Shown piece by piece: positions 39,740-47,513 of a stretch of 58,265 bases of DNA (position 1 is its first letter; the number at the start of each line of letters is the position of its first letter). The notes under the pieces were generated by a model. That model searched no databases. It was given only the letters and a program-made list of their open reading frames with translations, and was not told the origin of the DNA. Origin of the DNA: Clostridiales bacterium (GTDB lineage: Bacteria; Bacillota; Clostridia; Christensenellales; Aristaeellaceae); contig SFHK01000015.1 of assembly GCA_004556395.1 (NCBI GenBank), forward strand, positions 1 through 58,265, given 5' to 3'. A program made the position numbers and the translations under genes.

Positions 39740-40300
39740 ATGAACGAGCTTTCACTCTACATTCTTGATTTGACGCAGAACTCCGTAACGGCGGGCGCGA
39801 AGAATATCCGTATCACCGTTTCGGTTCAGCCGGAATCCGACAGGATTGTCATCGTTATCGAGGACGATGGCTGCGGCATGGACGAGGCGATGCTGGCGCG
39901 CGTATCGAGTCCGTTTACGACCACGCGCAAAACGCGCAAGGTTGGCCTTGGCGTCCCCATGGCGCGACAGATCTGTGAAATGTGCGAAGGCTCCTTTGCC
40001 ATTGAAAGCAAGGTGGGCGTGGGCACAAAGCTCAGAATGGAGATGCGCGCCTCGCATGTCGACTGCCCGCCCATGGGCGATCTCGCGCAGACCGTATTTG
40101 CGCTGGTCGCCGCGTCCGGCGGAGGGACGGATTTCGTATTCGTCTACGCCTTCGGCGAGGGCAGGTTTGAGTTTTCAACGGGCGAGCTTCGCGCGACGCT
40201 GGGGAGCGAGGTTCCGCTGGATACGCCTGAGGTGCTTATGTGGATTCGCGATTATCTGAAGGAAGGAATAGAGGAAGCCGGTCAATCAAACGATCAATAA
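39740..40300 (+). CDS. GHKL-type ATPase of the hydrogenase operon
   Basis: This 186-residue protein has a single HATPase domain: an N-box-like LDLTQNSVTAGAKNI, G1 EDDGCGMD, SPFTTTRKTRKVGLGV and VGVGTKLRMEM. It has no phosphoacceptor His domain and no sensor domain. A C-terminal region of about 75 residues follows, starting VDCPPMGDLAQTV. Genes of this kind recur inside hnd/hyd [FeFe]-hydrogenase operons, but their role is not established; assembly or regulation are possibilities. It begins 3 bases after the NuoE-like gene, so it is surely cotranscribed. Confidence 0.88.
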   Translation: MNELSLYILDLTQNSVTAGAKNIRITVSVQPESDRIVIVIEDDGCGMDEAMLARVSSPFTTTRKTRKVGLGVPMARQICEMCEGSFAIESKVGVGTKLRMEMRASHVDCPPMGDLAQTVFALVAASGGGTDFVFVYAFGEGRFEFSTGELRATLGSEVPLDTPEVLMWIRDYLKEGIEEAGQSNDQ

Positions 40301-40321
40301 ACCGTGGAGGTGTAGGTATTC

Positions 40322-40687
40322 ATGAAGTCCATTGCTGATCTGGAAGCGATTCGTCAGAAGACGCTGAGCAAGGTGAATCTCCGCCGTGAGCATGAGGGTG
40401 TGCGAATTGTAGTCGGTATGGCGACCTGCGGCATCGCTGCCGGCGCTCGTCCGGTTATGAATGCGTTTATTGACGAGGTCGGCAAGCGCAACCTGCTGAA
40501 CGTGGTGGTCGCTCAGACCGGCTGCATCGGTATGTGCCGTTACGAACCGATCGTCGAGGTCATGCGCCCCGGCGAGGAAAAGGTCACATACGTGAATGTG
40601 AAGCCCGAGATGGCCGCGCGCATCGTAGCCGACCATGTCGTCAATGGCAAGCCAGTTGTCGAATACACCATAAGCGAGGCGGAATAA
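40322..40687 (+). CDS. hndB: [2Fe-2S] ferredoxin-like subunit HndB
   Basis: This 121-residue thioredoxin-like [2Fe-2S] protein has a likely cluster site formed by MATCGIAAGARP and TGCIGMCRYEP. An N-terminal helix (SIADLEAIRQKTLSKVNLR) is typical of HndB subunits of NADP-reducing hydrogenases. It probably passes electrons between the NuoF-like and hydrogenase subunits. The 21-base gap before it contains a GGAGGTGTAGG ribosome binding site. Confidence 0.9.
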   Translation: MKSIADLEAIRQKTLSKVNLRREHEGVRIVVGMATCGIAAGARPVMNAFIDEVGKRNLLNVVVAQTGCIGMCRYEPIVEVMRPGEEKVTYVNVKPEMAARIVADHVVNGKPVVEYTISEAE

Positions 40688-40717
40688 AGTCTTCGCGCAC
40701 ACAAGGAGGTAGACATT

Positions 40718-42514
40718 ATGGAGCTTTTCCGTTCCACGATTCTGGTATGCGGCGGTACCGGCTGTACGTCCTCCGGTTCCATGAAGCTGTATGAGCGCTT
40801 TGAACAGCTGCTCGCTGAAAACGGACTGGACAAGGAAATCAAACTGGTCAGAACCGGCTGCTTCGGCCTTTGCGCCGCGGGACCGGTCGTTATTGTGTAT
40901 CCCGAGGGCGCGTTCTACAGCCATGTGAAGCTGGAGGACGTGGACGAAATCGTTTCCGAGCATCTGGTAAAGGGCCGCGTCGTGCAGCGTTTGCTTTACA
41001 AGGACTCCGCCGACGAGGAAACGAGAAAGATCAAGCCCCTCGACGAGATCAACTTCTATGGCAAGCAGAAGCGCGTCGCGCTGAGAAACTGCGGCGTCAT
41101 CGATCCCGAAAACATCGACGAGTATATTGCCTTCAACGGCTATAAGGCGCTGGCCAAGGTGCTGACCGAGATGAGCCGCGAGGACGTCGTGGACACCGTT
41201 CTGAAATCCGGCCTGCGCGGGCGCGGCGGCGGAGGATTCCCCACCGGTCTCAAGTGGAAGTTCGCCATGCCGTCCACCGGCAAGAAGTACGTCTGCTGCA
41301 ACGCGGACGAGGGCGACCCGGGCGCGTTCATGGATCGTTCCGTTCTGGAAGGCGACCCGCACTGCGTGCTGGAAGCCATGGCCATCGCCGGCTACGCCAT
41401 CGGCTCGGACGAGGGCTACATTTACGTGCGCGCGGAGTACCCGATCGCCGTAAAACGCCTTGAAATCGCCATCGAGCAGGCGCACGAGTACGGCCTGCTG
41501 GGCAACAACATCTTCGGCACCGGCTTCAACTTCGACGTGCACATCCGTCTGGGCGCCGGCGCGTTCGTCTGCGGCGAGGAAACCGCTCTGATGAACTCCA
41601 TCGAAGGCATGCGCGGCGAGCCGCGTCCCCGTCCGCCGTTCCCGGCTGTGAAGGGTCTGTTCGGCAAGCCCACCATCCTGAACAACGTTGAAACCTACGC
41701 CAACATCGCGCAGATCATCCTCAACGGCGCAGACTGGTTCGCCTCCATGGGCACCGAGAAGTCCAAGGGCACCAAGGTCTTCGCGCTGGGCGGAAAGATC
41801 AACAACGCGGGTCTGGTCGAGGTTCCCATGGGCACCTCCCTGCGCGAGATCATCTACGACATCGGCGGCGGCTGCCCCAACGGCAAGGCCTTCAAGGCCG
41901 TGCAGACCGGCGGTCCCTCCGGCGGATGCCTCCCGGCCTCCATGCTGGACACCCCGATCGACTACGACAACCTGATCGCGGCCGGCTCCATGATGGGCTC
42001 CGGCGGCATGATCGTCATGGACGAGGACAACTGCATGGTTGACATCGCCCGCTTCTTCCTCGACTTCACCGTGGACGAGTCCTGCGGAAAGTGCACGCCC
42101 TGCCGCGTCGGCACCCGCCGCATGCTGGATATCCTCAACCGCATCTGCGACGGCAAGGGCGAAGACGGCGATATCGAGCGCCTGGAGGATCTGGCGCAGT
42201 CCATCAAGGCCAGCGCGCTGTGCGGCCTGGGCCAGACCGCGCCCAACCCGGTGCTGAGCACCATCCGCCAGTTCCGCAACGAATATGAAGCGCACATCTA
42301 CGAGAAGCGCTGCCCCGCCGGCGTCTGCAAGCACCTTCTGCAGTTCCACATCGATCCTGAGAAGTGCAAGGGTTGCACGCTGTGCGCGAGAAACTGCCCC
42401 GTGAACGCGATTTCCGGCGCCGTCCGCCAGCCGCACACCATCGATCAGTCCAAGTGCCTCAAGTGCGGCGCCTGCATGGAGAAGTGCAAGTTCGGCGCGA
42501 TCTCCAAGAAGTAA
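40718..42514 (+). CDS. hndC: NuoF-like NAD(P)H-binding FMN iron-sulfur subunit
   Basis: This 598-residue flavoprotein subunit of an electron-bifurcating-type hydrogenase has three parts. Residues 1-110 are a thioredoxin-like [2Fe-2S] domain (CGGTGCTSSGS, GCFGLCAAGPV). The NuoF core has the NADH/FMN loop RGRGGGGFPTGLKW, NADEGDPGAFMDR and the [4Fe-4S] motif ESCGKCTPCRVGTRR. The C-terminal 2[4Fe-4S] ferredoxin domain has CKGCTLCARNCPV and CLKCGACMEKC. The start has an AAGGAGG site. It oxidises or reduces NAD(P)H together with ferredoxin and H2 in the complex. Confidence 0.96.
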   Translation: MELFRSTILVCGGTGCTSSGSMKLYERFEQLLAENGLDKEIKLVRTGCFGLCAAGPVVIVYPEGAFYSHVKLEDVDEIVSEHLVKGRVVQRLLYKDSADEETRKIKPLDEINFYGKQKRVALRNCGVIDPENIDEYIAFNGYKALAKVLTEMSREDVVDTVLKSGLRGRGGGGFPTGLKWKFAMPSTGKKYVCCNADEGDPGAFMDRSVLEGDPHCVLEAMAIAGYAIGSDEGYIYVRAEYPIAVKRLEIAIEQAHEYGLLGNNIFGTGFNFDVHIRLGAGAFVCGEETALMNSIEGMRGEPRPRPPFPAVKGLFGKPTILNNVETYANIAQIILNGADWFASMGTEKSKGTKVFALGGKINNAGLVEVPMGTSLREIIYDIGGGCPNGKAFKAVQTGGPSGGCLPASMLDTPIDYDNLIAAGSMMGSGGMIVMDEDNCMVDIARFFLDFTVDESCGKCTPCRVGTRRMLDILNRICDGKGEDGDIERLEDLAQSIKASALCGLGQTAPNPVLSTIRQFRNEYEAHIYEKRCPAGVCKHLLQFHIDPEKCKGCTLCARNCPVNAISGAVRQPHTIDQSKCLKCGACMEKCKFGAISKK

Positions 42515-42553
42515 GCCGTTCGCGAATGATCCAAGAGTTTAGGAGGAAGCCAA

Positions 42554-44323
42554 ATGAATATGGTCAATTTCAAAATTGATGGCATTCCCGTAAGCGTTCC
42601 TGCCGGAACCACGATCCTTGAGGCGGCGAAGCAGGCGGGCATCAAAATTCCCACCCTTTGCTATATGAAGGATATCAACGAAATCGGCGCGTGCCGTATG
42701 TGCGTCGTCGAGGCTGGCGGCCGCGCGCTGCAGGCTGCCTGCGTGTATCCCGTGGAGGCGCTGCCGAAGAACCGCGTGACCGGCGAGGTCGTCGAAGTAA
42801 AGACGAACACGCCCGCGATCCGCAAGGCCCGCCGCGTGAACCTTGAGCTTTTGCTCTCCAACCATGACAAGCGCTGTCTGAGCTGCGTGCGTTCCACCAA
42901 CTGCGAGCTGCAGGCGCTGTGCCGCGAGTATGGCGTTGAGGACGAAGCCCGCTTCGCCGGCCCCATGACCGAGACCGAGGTGGACAACTCCTCCGTGGCC
43001 ATCGTGCGCAACAACGCGAAGTGCGTGCTGTGCCGCCGCTGCGTCGCCGTCTGCAACAAGGTGCAGTCCGTCGGCGTCATCGGCCCCGTGAAGCGCGGCT
43101 TCAAAACGCAGATTCTGCCCGCTTGGAACATGGGTCTGGCCGAGACCGGCTGCATCAACTGCGGCCAGTGCATCGCCGTGTGCCCGACCGGCGCGCTCAC
43201 CGAGAAGGACGATACCGCCGAGGTCTTCGAGGCGCTGTCCGATCCGGATAAGTACGTCGTCGTGCAGCCCGCTCCCGCCGTGCGCGCCGCGCTGGGCGAG
43301 GAATTCGGCATCCCGATGGGTACCTCCGTCACCGGCAAGATGGCCGCCGCGCTGCGCCGTCTGGGCTTCAAAAAGGTGTTCGACACCGACTTCGCCGCCG
43401 ACCTCACCATCATGGAAGAGGCGACCGAGCTGGTCGGCCGCGTGAACAACGGCGGCGTGCTGCCGATGATCACGTCCTGCTCGCCGGGCTGGATCAAGTT
43501 CTGCGAGACCTATTATCCGGAGTTCATTCCGAACCTGTCCTCCTGCAAGTCTCCTCACGAGATGGAAGGCGCAGTCATTAAGAGCTACTTCGCCGAGAAG
43601 GAAGGCATCGATCCCGAGAAGATCGTGGTCGTGTCCGTCATGCCCTGCACCGCGAAGAAGTATGAGTGCAAGCGCCCCGAGCTGGGACACAACGGCCTGA
43701 GCGACGTCGATATCGTTATCACCACCCGTGAGCTCGCCCGCATGATCAAGATGAGCGGCATCAACTTCACCGCTCTGCCCGACGAGGACTTCGATCCCAT
43801 CCTGGGCGAATCCTCCGGCGCGGCCGTCATCTTCGGCGTGACCGGCGGCGTTATGGAAGCGGCGCTGCGCACGGCCTACGAAGTCATCACCGGCGAAACG
43901 CTCGAGAAGCTCGAGTTCACCGATGTTCGCGGCTTCGAGGGCGTGAAGGAAGCCAGCTACAACCTCAAGGGTCTGGAAGTGTCCGTGGCCGTGGCGCACT
44001 CTACCGGCGCTGCCGCGAAGCTGCTCGACGCCATCAAGGCCGGCGAGAAGAAGTATACCTTTATCGAGGTCATGGGCTGCCCCGGCGGCTGCGTGAACGG
44101 CGGCGGCCAGCCGATCGTTTCCCCGATCGTCCGCGAGGATGTGGACGTGAAGGGTCTGCGCGCCAAGGCGCTCTACGACGAGGACGCGGCGAAGCCCGTG
44201 CGAAAGTCCCACGAGCTGCCCGCCATCAAGCAGCTGTACGATGAGTACTTCGAGAAGCCCAATAGCCATAAGGCGCACGAGCTGCTCCATACCACGTACA
44301 CCAAGCGCCCCCTGTACGAATAA
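42554..44323 (+). CDS. hndD: [FeFe] hydrogenase catalytic subunit
   Basis: This 589-residue group A [FeFe] hydrogenase has an N-terminal [2Fe-2S] domain (Cys 36, 47, 50, 63), a His/Cys cluster loop (HDKRCLSCVRSTNCELQ) and two [4Fe-4S] motifs (CVLCRRCVAVC, CINCGQCIAVCP). The H-cluster domain has signatures L1 TSCSPGWIKF, L2 MPCTAKKYE and L3 VMGCPGGCVNGGGQP. The C-terminal tail is the usual small subunit-like region. All H-cluster Cys are present. It should produce or consume H2 in the cytosol together with HndABC. A terminator follows 13 bases after the stop. Confidence 0.97.
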   Translation: MNMVNFKIDGIPVSVPAGTTILEAAKQAGIKIPTLCYMKDINEIGACRMCVVEAGGRALQAACVYPVEALPKNRVTGEVVEVKTNTPAIRKARRVNLELLLSNHDKRCLSCVRSTNCELQALCREYGVEDEARFAGPMTETEVDNSSVAIVRNNAKCVLCRRCVAVCNKVQSVGVIGPVKRGFKTQILPAWNMGLAETGCINCGQCIAVCPTGALTEKDDTAEVFEALSDPDKYVVVQPAPAVRAALGEEFGIPMGTSVTGKMAAALRRLGFKKVFDTDFAADLTIMEEATELVGRVNNGGVLPMITSCSPGWIKFCETYYPEFIPNLSSCKSPHEMEGAVIKSYFAEKEGIDPEKIVVVSVMPCTAKKYECKRPELGHNGLSDVDIVITTRELARMIKMSGINFTALPDEDFDPILGESSGAAVIFGVTGGVMEAALRTAYEVITGETLEKLEFTDVRGFEGVKEASYNLKGLEVSVAVAHSTGAAAKLLDAIKAGEKKYTFIEVMGCPGGCVNGGGQPIVSPIVREDVDVKGLRAKALYDEDAAKPVRKSHELPAIKQLYDEYFEKPNSHKAHELLHTTYTKRPLYE

Positions 44324-44336
44324 ATCCCTTATGAAA

Positions 44337-44369
44337 GCTGCCCTGCCTTCACTGGCGGGGCAGCCTTTT
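44337..44369 (+). terminator. Terminator of the hydrogenase operon
   Basis: GCTGCCCTGCC pairs with GGCGGGGCAGC over a 6-base loop and is followed by CTTTTC. Confidence 0.82.
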
Positions 44370-44401
44370 CGAAAACGGGAACCGTTATGGGTAGGTCCAC
44401 G

Positions 44402-44731
44402 TCAGACAGGTTTTGAAAGGACTGTGTTTTCTTCTATATACACAATGAGATTTCCGAAACGCGGATAATAGATGTAGCCGATTTATAAATATGTTCCGTT
44501 TCGAATTACGCCGCCATGCGGCTTGGCATGGCTGTTTTCAGAGTACTCAAAATAGATTCCATCAATGTCAAACGATTCCTGTGCATGCTCGCCTTCAGGC
44601 ATCGGAGCAAAGTTTTTGACGTACCCTTCTACGATTTCACAGTCTCCGTTTCTGTAGGCATTAACGGTTGTATTGCACCTATCGATGTCGTTTGAAAGGA
44701 AATCTGAGAAGAAGATTCTCGCCATGATCAT
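44402..44731 (-). pseudogene. Small unknown protein interrupted by a stop codon
   Basis: From ATG 44731 (GAGGAGG site; ATG 44725 is also possible) the frame runs MARIFFSDFLSNDIDRC and continues to IRNGTYL before a TAA at 44485-44483. The same frame then continues as IGYIYYPRFGNLIVYIEENT to a TGA at 44402. The continuation looks like the natural end of this beta-rich family (the IRNGTY segment is usually followed by another strand pair). A single change (AAA to TAA) would explain the break. The truncated 82-residue form may still be made. Confidence 0.55.
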
Positions 44732-44793
44732 GCATCCTCCTCGTTTCCCGACAGGCGATTTTCGGGAAACGAGAAGCAACGGAAAGACGGAAA

Positions 44794-44825
44794 CCTCCCA
44801 TAGAGCCGCGCGGCTCTATGGGAGG
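44794..44825. terminator. Perfect 32-bp palindrome
   Basis: CCTCCCATAGAGCCGC is followed directly by its reverse complement. On the minus strand TTTCCGTCTTTCC follows, so it probably ends the serine hydrolase transcript. Confidence 0.7.
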
Positions 44826-44831
44826 CTGTGG

Positions 44832-46310
44832 TCAGCGTGCGGTGCCGGTAGCGAAGCCTTCGTAGTCGGTCAGGAACCATTCGGCGTGCTTACGGGCGTT
44901 GAGGGTTACGCTGTCGCCTTCGAAGGTGAAGGCGATGCGCAGGTTGGCGAGGTGGATATCGATGATCTGCGTATAGAGCATCAGCTCGTTCGGCAGCCGC
45001 CATGCGACGGCGGTCAGGCTGTCATAGCCGCGGTGGCAGGGTGTGCCGATGCGGCGGCCGTAGTATTCCGTCTCCGGGAATGGGCCGCGGTGATAATGGC
45101 CCGCGCCGAAGGGAAGCACGTGAACGCCGGATGCGTTTTCGTAGGTCAGCGTGCCGCCGTCCTCGGTGAAGTCGAAGCGCAGCGTCTTCACGCCAAGGCG
45201 GTTCTCGGCCATTTCATAGGTGCGCCCGCTGATTTTGGCTTCCGTGGCGGAATGCGGCTCGCCCGGCGGCGTGGGTACGGACAGGCAGTTCGTGCGCGCG
45301 GTCAGCTGCGCGTGGGCGGCAGGCTCCTCGGGCAGCGGCGCGGAAGAGAGGTTTGGATCGATTTCCTCCCAGAACGCGTCGAAGACCGTGCACAGCGCGT
45401 GGGCGTTCAATTCGTCGTAAGCGTTGGTGATCAGCGTGAGCGATTTGTCCGGCAGGCACAGAGCAAACTGCCCGCCCATGCCGTGCATGGCGAAGCCGCC
45501 GTTTCGCATCGGCCAGAACTGGTAGCCGTAGCCCTCGTCCTCGTCGGCGTGCGCATGGAACGCGCCGTTGTCGATCTGTTTCGTTGTCGCCTCGCGCATG
45601 TAGACCTCCGGCAAAAGCTGTTTGCCGTGATACGCGCCGTAATGCGTGCACAGGTCGGCGAATTTGAGAAATTCGCGCGCGGTCAGGCACACACCGGAGC
45701 CGCCCCATTCGTGTCCGCAGGGCGTTTCCACGCAGAAGGCGTCCCGCGAAACGCCGATTTCATCGAACACCGGGCGCAGAACGGACATGAATTCCTGCCC
45801 GCAGGCCTTTTGAATGATCATGCACAGCATCGTGGTGGCGGTGGTGCAATAGGCGTAGACCTGCCCGGGCTTGTGGGTGACCTCGGCGGTGAAGAACGTC
45901 CTTGCCCAGTCCGGGTCGGTGGGCTTATAGGACGAGCCCGCTTCGTAGCAGGTGGCCATGCGCAGACAGTCGCGGATGGTCATTTCCTTCAGCCATGGAT
46001 GAACGTCCGCGGGCGCGACGTCCGCGAAGAAGTCCACGCAGCGATCCTCCATATGCAGCCTGCCCCACTCGATCAGCAGGCCGACCGCGACGGAAACGAA
46101 GCTCTTCGAACAGGAATATTCCCTGTGGCGGAAGCTTTCGTCGATCGGCTTCCAGTAGGCCTCGCAGATCAGCGCGCCGTTTCGGGCGATCAGCACGTCG
46201 TGCATCAGAAGCCTCGCGTCGGTCAGGCGCTGAATGTAGCGCTCGATTGCGCCGGAGGGGACGCCCGCCGCTTCGGGCGTGCATACCGGCATGGGATTGC
46301 GTTCGGTCAT
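44832..46310 (-). CDS. Class C beta-lactamase-fold serine hydrolase
   Basis: This 492-residue protein of the beta-lactamase/esterase (S12) fold has no signal peptide. The nucleophile motif SxxK is in YSCSKSF (about residue 67) and a YCTT motif stands at the position of YxN. HGMGGQFALCLPDKSLTLITNAY matches the third motif region. A C-terminal beta domain of about 130 residues follows (ISGRTYEMAENRLGV). Without a signal peptide it is more likely a cytosolic esterase or peptidase than a lactamase. It stands alone on the minus strand. Confidence 0.85.
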   Translation of the reverse strand: MTERNPMPVCTPEAAGVPSGAIERYIQRLTDARLLMHDVLIARNGALICEAYWKPIDESFRHREYSCSKSFVSVAVGLLIEWGRLHMEDRCVDFFADVAPADVHPWLKEMTIRDCLRMATCYEAGSSYKPTDPDWARTFFTAEVTHKPGQVYAYCTTATTMLCMIIQKACGQEFMSVLRPVFDEIGVSRDAFCVETPCGHEWGGSGVCLTAREFLKFADLCTHYGAYHGKQLLPEVYMREATTKQIDNGAFHAHADEDEGYGYQFWPMRNGGFAMHGMGGQFALCLPDKSLTLITNAYDELNAHALCTVFDAFWEEIDPNLSSAPLPEEPAAHAQLTARTNCLSVPTPPGEPHSATEAKISGRTYEMAENRLGVKTLRFDFTEDGGTLTYENASGVHVLPFGAGHYHRGPFPETEYYGRRIGTPCHRGYDSLTAVAWRLPNELMLYTQIIDIHLANLRIAFTFEGDSVTLNARKHAEWFLTDYEGFATGTAR

Positions 46311-46349
46311 CGTCGTGTCACCTCATTATATATGTTGGTTCCGCGTATG

Positions 46350-46392
46350 GGAAAGCCGGGTCAAGCCTTCGCGTATGCGGAGGATGCCCGGC
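46350..46392 (-). terminator. Probable terminator of the DUF6273-like gene
   Basis: On the minus strand GCCGGGC and GACCCGGC form a stem with a long loop, followed by TTTCCC. Confidence 0.5.
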
Positions 46393-46409
46393 CTGTTCTT
46401 TGTATGAAA

Positions 46410-47411
46410 TTAGTCGAAGTAGTGGAAATTGATGTAGATCACGGGACGAACGCCAAGGTTGTTCTGCGTGGCTTCGGCGCCGCTGTAGTGCAGGTGACCA
46501 TTTTCGCCGACGGTCGCCGCGTTGGAGCGCGACGCACCGGCCGTGCGCAGCCACCAGAGACCATAGCCGCGATAGTCGCCGCGCGGGCTCTCCCACGCGC
46601 CGCGGCTCAGGGCGTAGCGGGTAGGCGCGGTGATGCGGGTTTTGCCCCTGCCGAGATACTTCTCCACCTCGTCCGCGCTCAGCAGGAACACCTGATCATA
46701 GGTCTCCGGGCCGCTGCGGGTATTGTAGCTGGCGTTGCGCGGGTTGTCGCGCTTCATGTTGAGCACGTAGGGGCGCTCTTCCTCGTTGAACGCGGTGTTC
46801 AGAAATTCGTCGTTCAGCCATTTGCGAATCGAGCTCTTCGCCCATGTGATCTCGCCGCTGTCGCTGTTGTAGGGCTGTGCGTCCAGTATGTAGCGGGAAA
46901 CCGCCAGCACGGTGCTGCCCCTGCGCCACAGGATGATCCACTCGATCGGCTCCAGACCGTTGTCCGGGTTGCCGTCCTGCTCATACGCGCCGAACTTGAA
47001 CGTGCCATCAAAGCCCGTCACGTCGGTCTCGACAGACGTGTAGCGCTCGCCCGGAATCTCCGTGCGTACGGTGGGCGCGGGCGTGGCCTCGGCCTCGGGC
47101 ACCGGCGTGGGTGTGACGGGCACCTCGCCCTGCTTCAGCCCGCACTTTGCGCACGCGCCGTTTTCAAACGCGTGCTTTTCGTTCACGCGCACCTCCTGCG
47201 TGCGCAAAAAGTGCTTGCCGCAATCCTTGCAGACGTAGTCCACCCAGCTGTATTTTTCGTGCTCCTTTTCGCTTACGGGCGTATATGATTCGTCGTGAAT
47301 TTCGTCCAGCTCGCGGTGTGCGCATTGCGCTTCCGCAAAGGCATATACGTTCAAAAGCATCAGAAGCGCCAGCAGGAGCGCGCAGACGGCGCGCGGATAT
47401 GTCCTTCTCAT
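46410..47411 (-). CDS. Secreted protein with DUF6273-like domain
   Basis: It encodes 333 residues. A signal peptide (AVCALLLALLMLLNVYAFA) comes first. A zinc-ribbon-like region follows with paired Cys (VCKDCGKHF, ACAKCGLKQ). A Thr/Pro linker leads to a C-terminal domain with IEWIILWRRGSTVLAVSRYILD, SIRKWLNDEFLNTAFNEEER and LGVRPVIYI. Those last motifs match the DUF6273 domain found in many Firmicute surface proteins; its function is unknown. ATG 47411 has a GGGGAGGG site and a good promoter upstream. Confidence 0.82.
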   Translation of the reverse strand: MRRTYPRAVCALLLALLMLLNVYAFAEAQCAHRELDEIHDESYTPVSEKEHEKYSWVDYVCKDCGKHFLRTQEVRVNEKHAFENGACAKCGLKQGEVPVTPTPVPEAEATPAPTVRTEIPGERYTSVETDVTGFDGTFKFGAYEQDGNPDNGLEPIEWIILWRRGSTVLAVSRYILDAQPYNSDSGEITWAKSSIRKWLNDEFLNTAFNEEERPYVLNMKRDNPRNASYNTRSGPETYDQVFLLSADEVEKYLGRGKTRITAPTRYALSRGAWESPRGDYRGYGLWWLRTAGASRSNAATVGENGHLHYSGAEATQNNLGVRPVIYINFHYFD

Positions 47412-47471
47412 GGAATCCCTCCCCGGTTTCTGTATGCGGCGCGCACAGTCGCGCGCCCGGTTTGCGAGACC

Positions 47472-47501
47472 ATTATAGCGCACAGACGGGAGACTTGTCA
47501 A
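47472..47501 (-). promoter_or_regulatory. Promoter of the DUF6273-like gene
   Basis: On the minus strand TTGACA (47501-47496), an 18-bp spacer and TATAAT (47477-47472) precede the gene. It overlaps the end of the ABC exporter operon. Confidence 0.75.
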
Positions 47502-47513
47502 ATTTTCCGCCCC

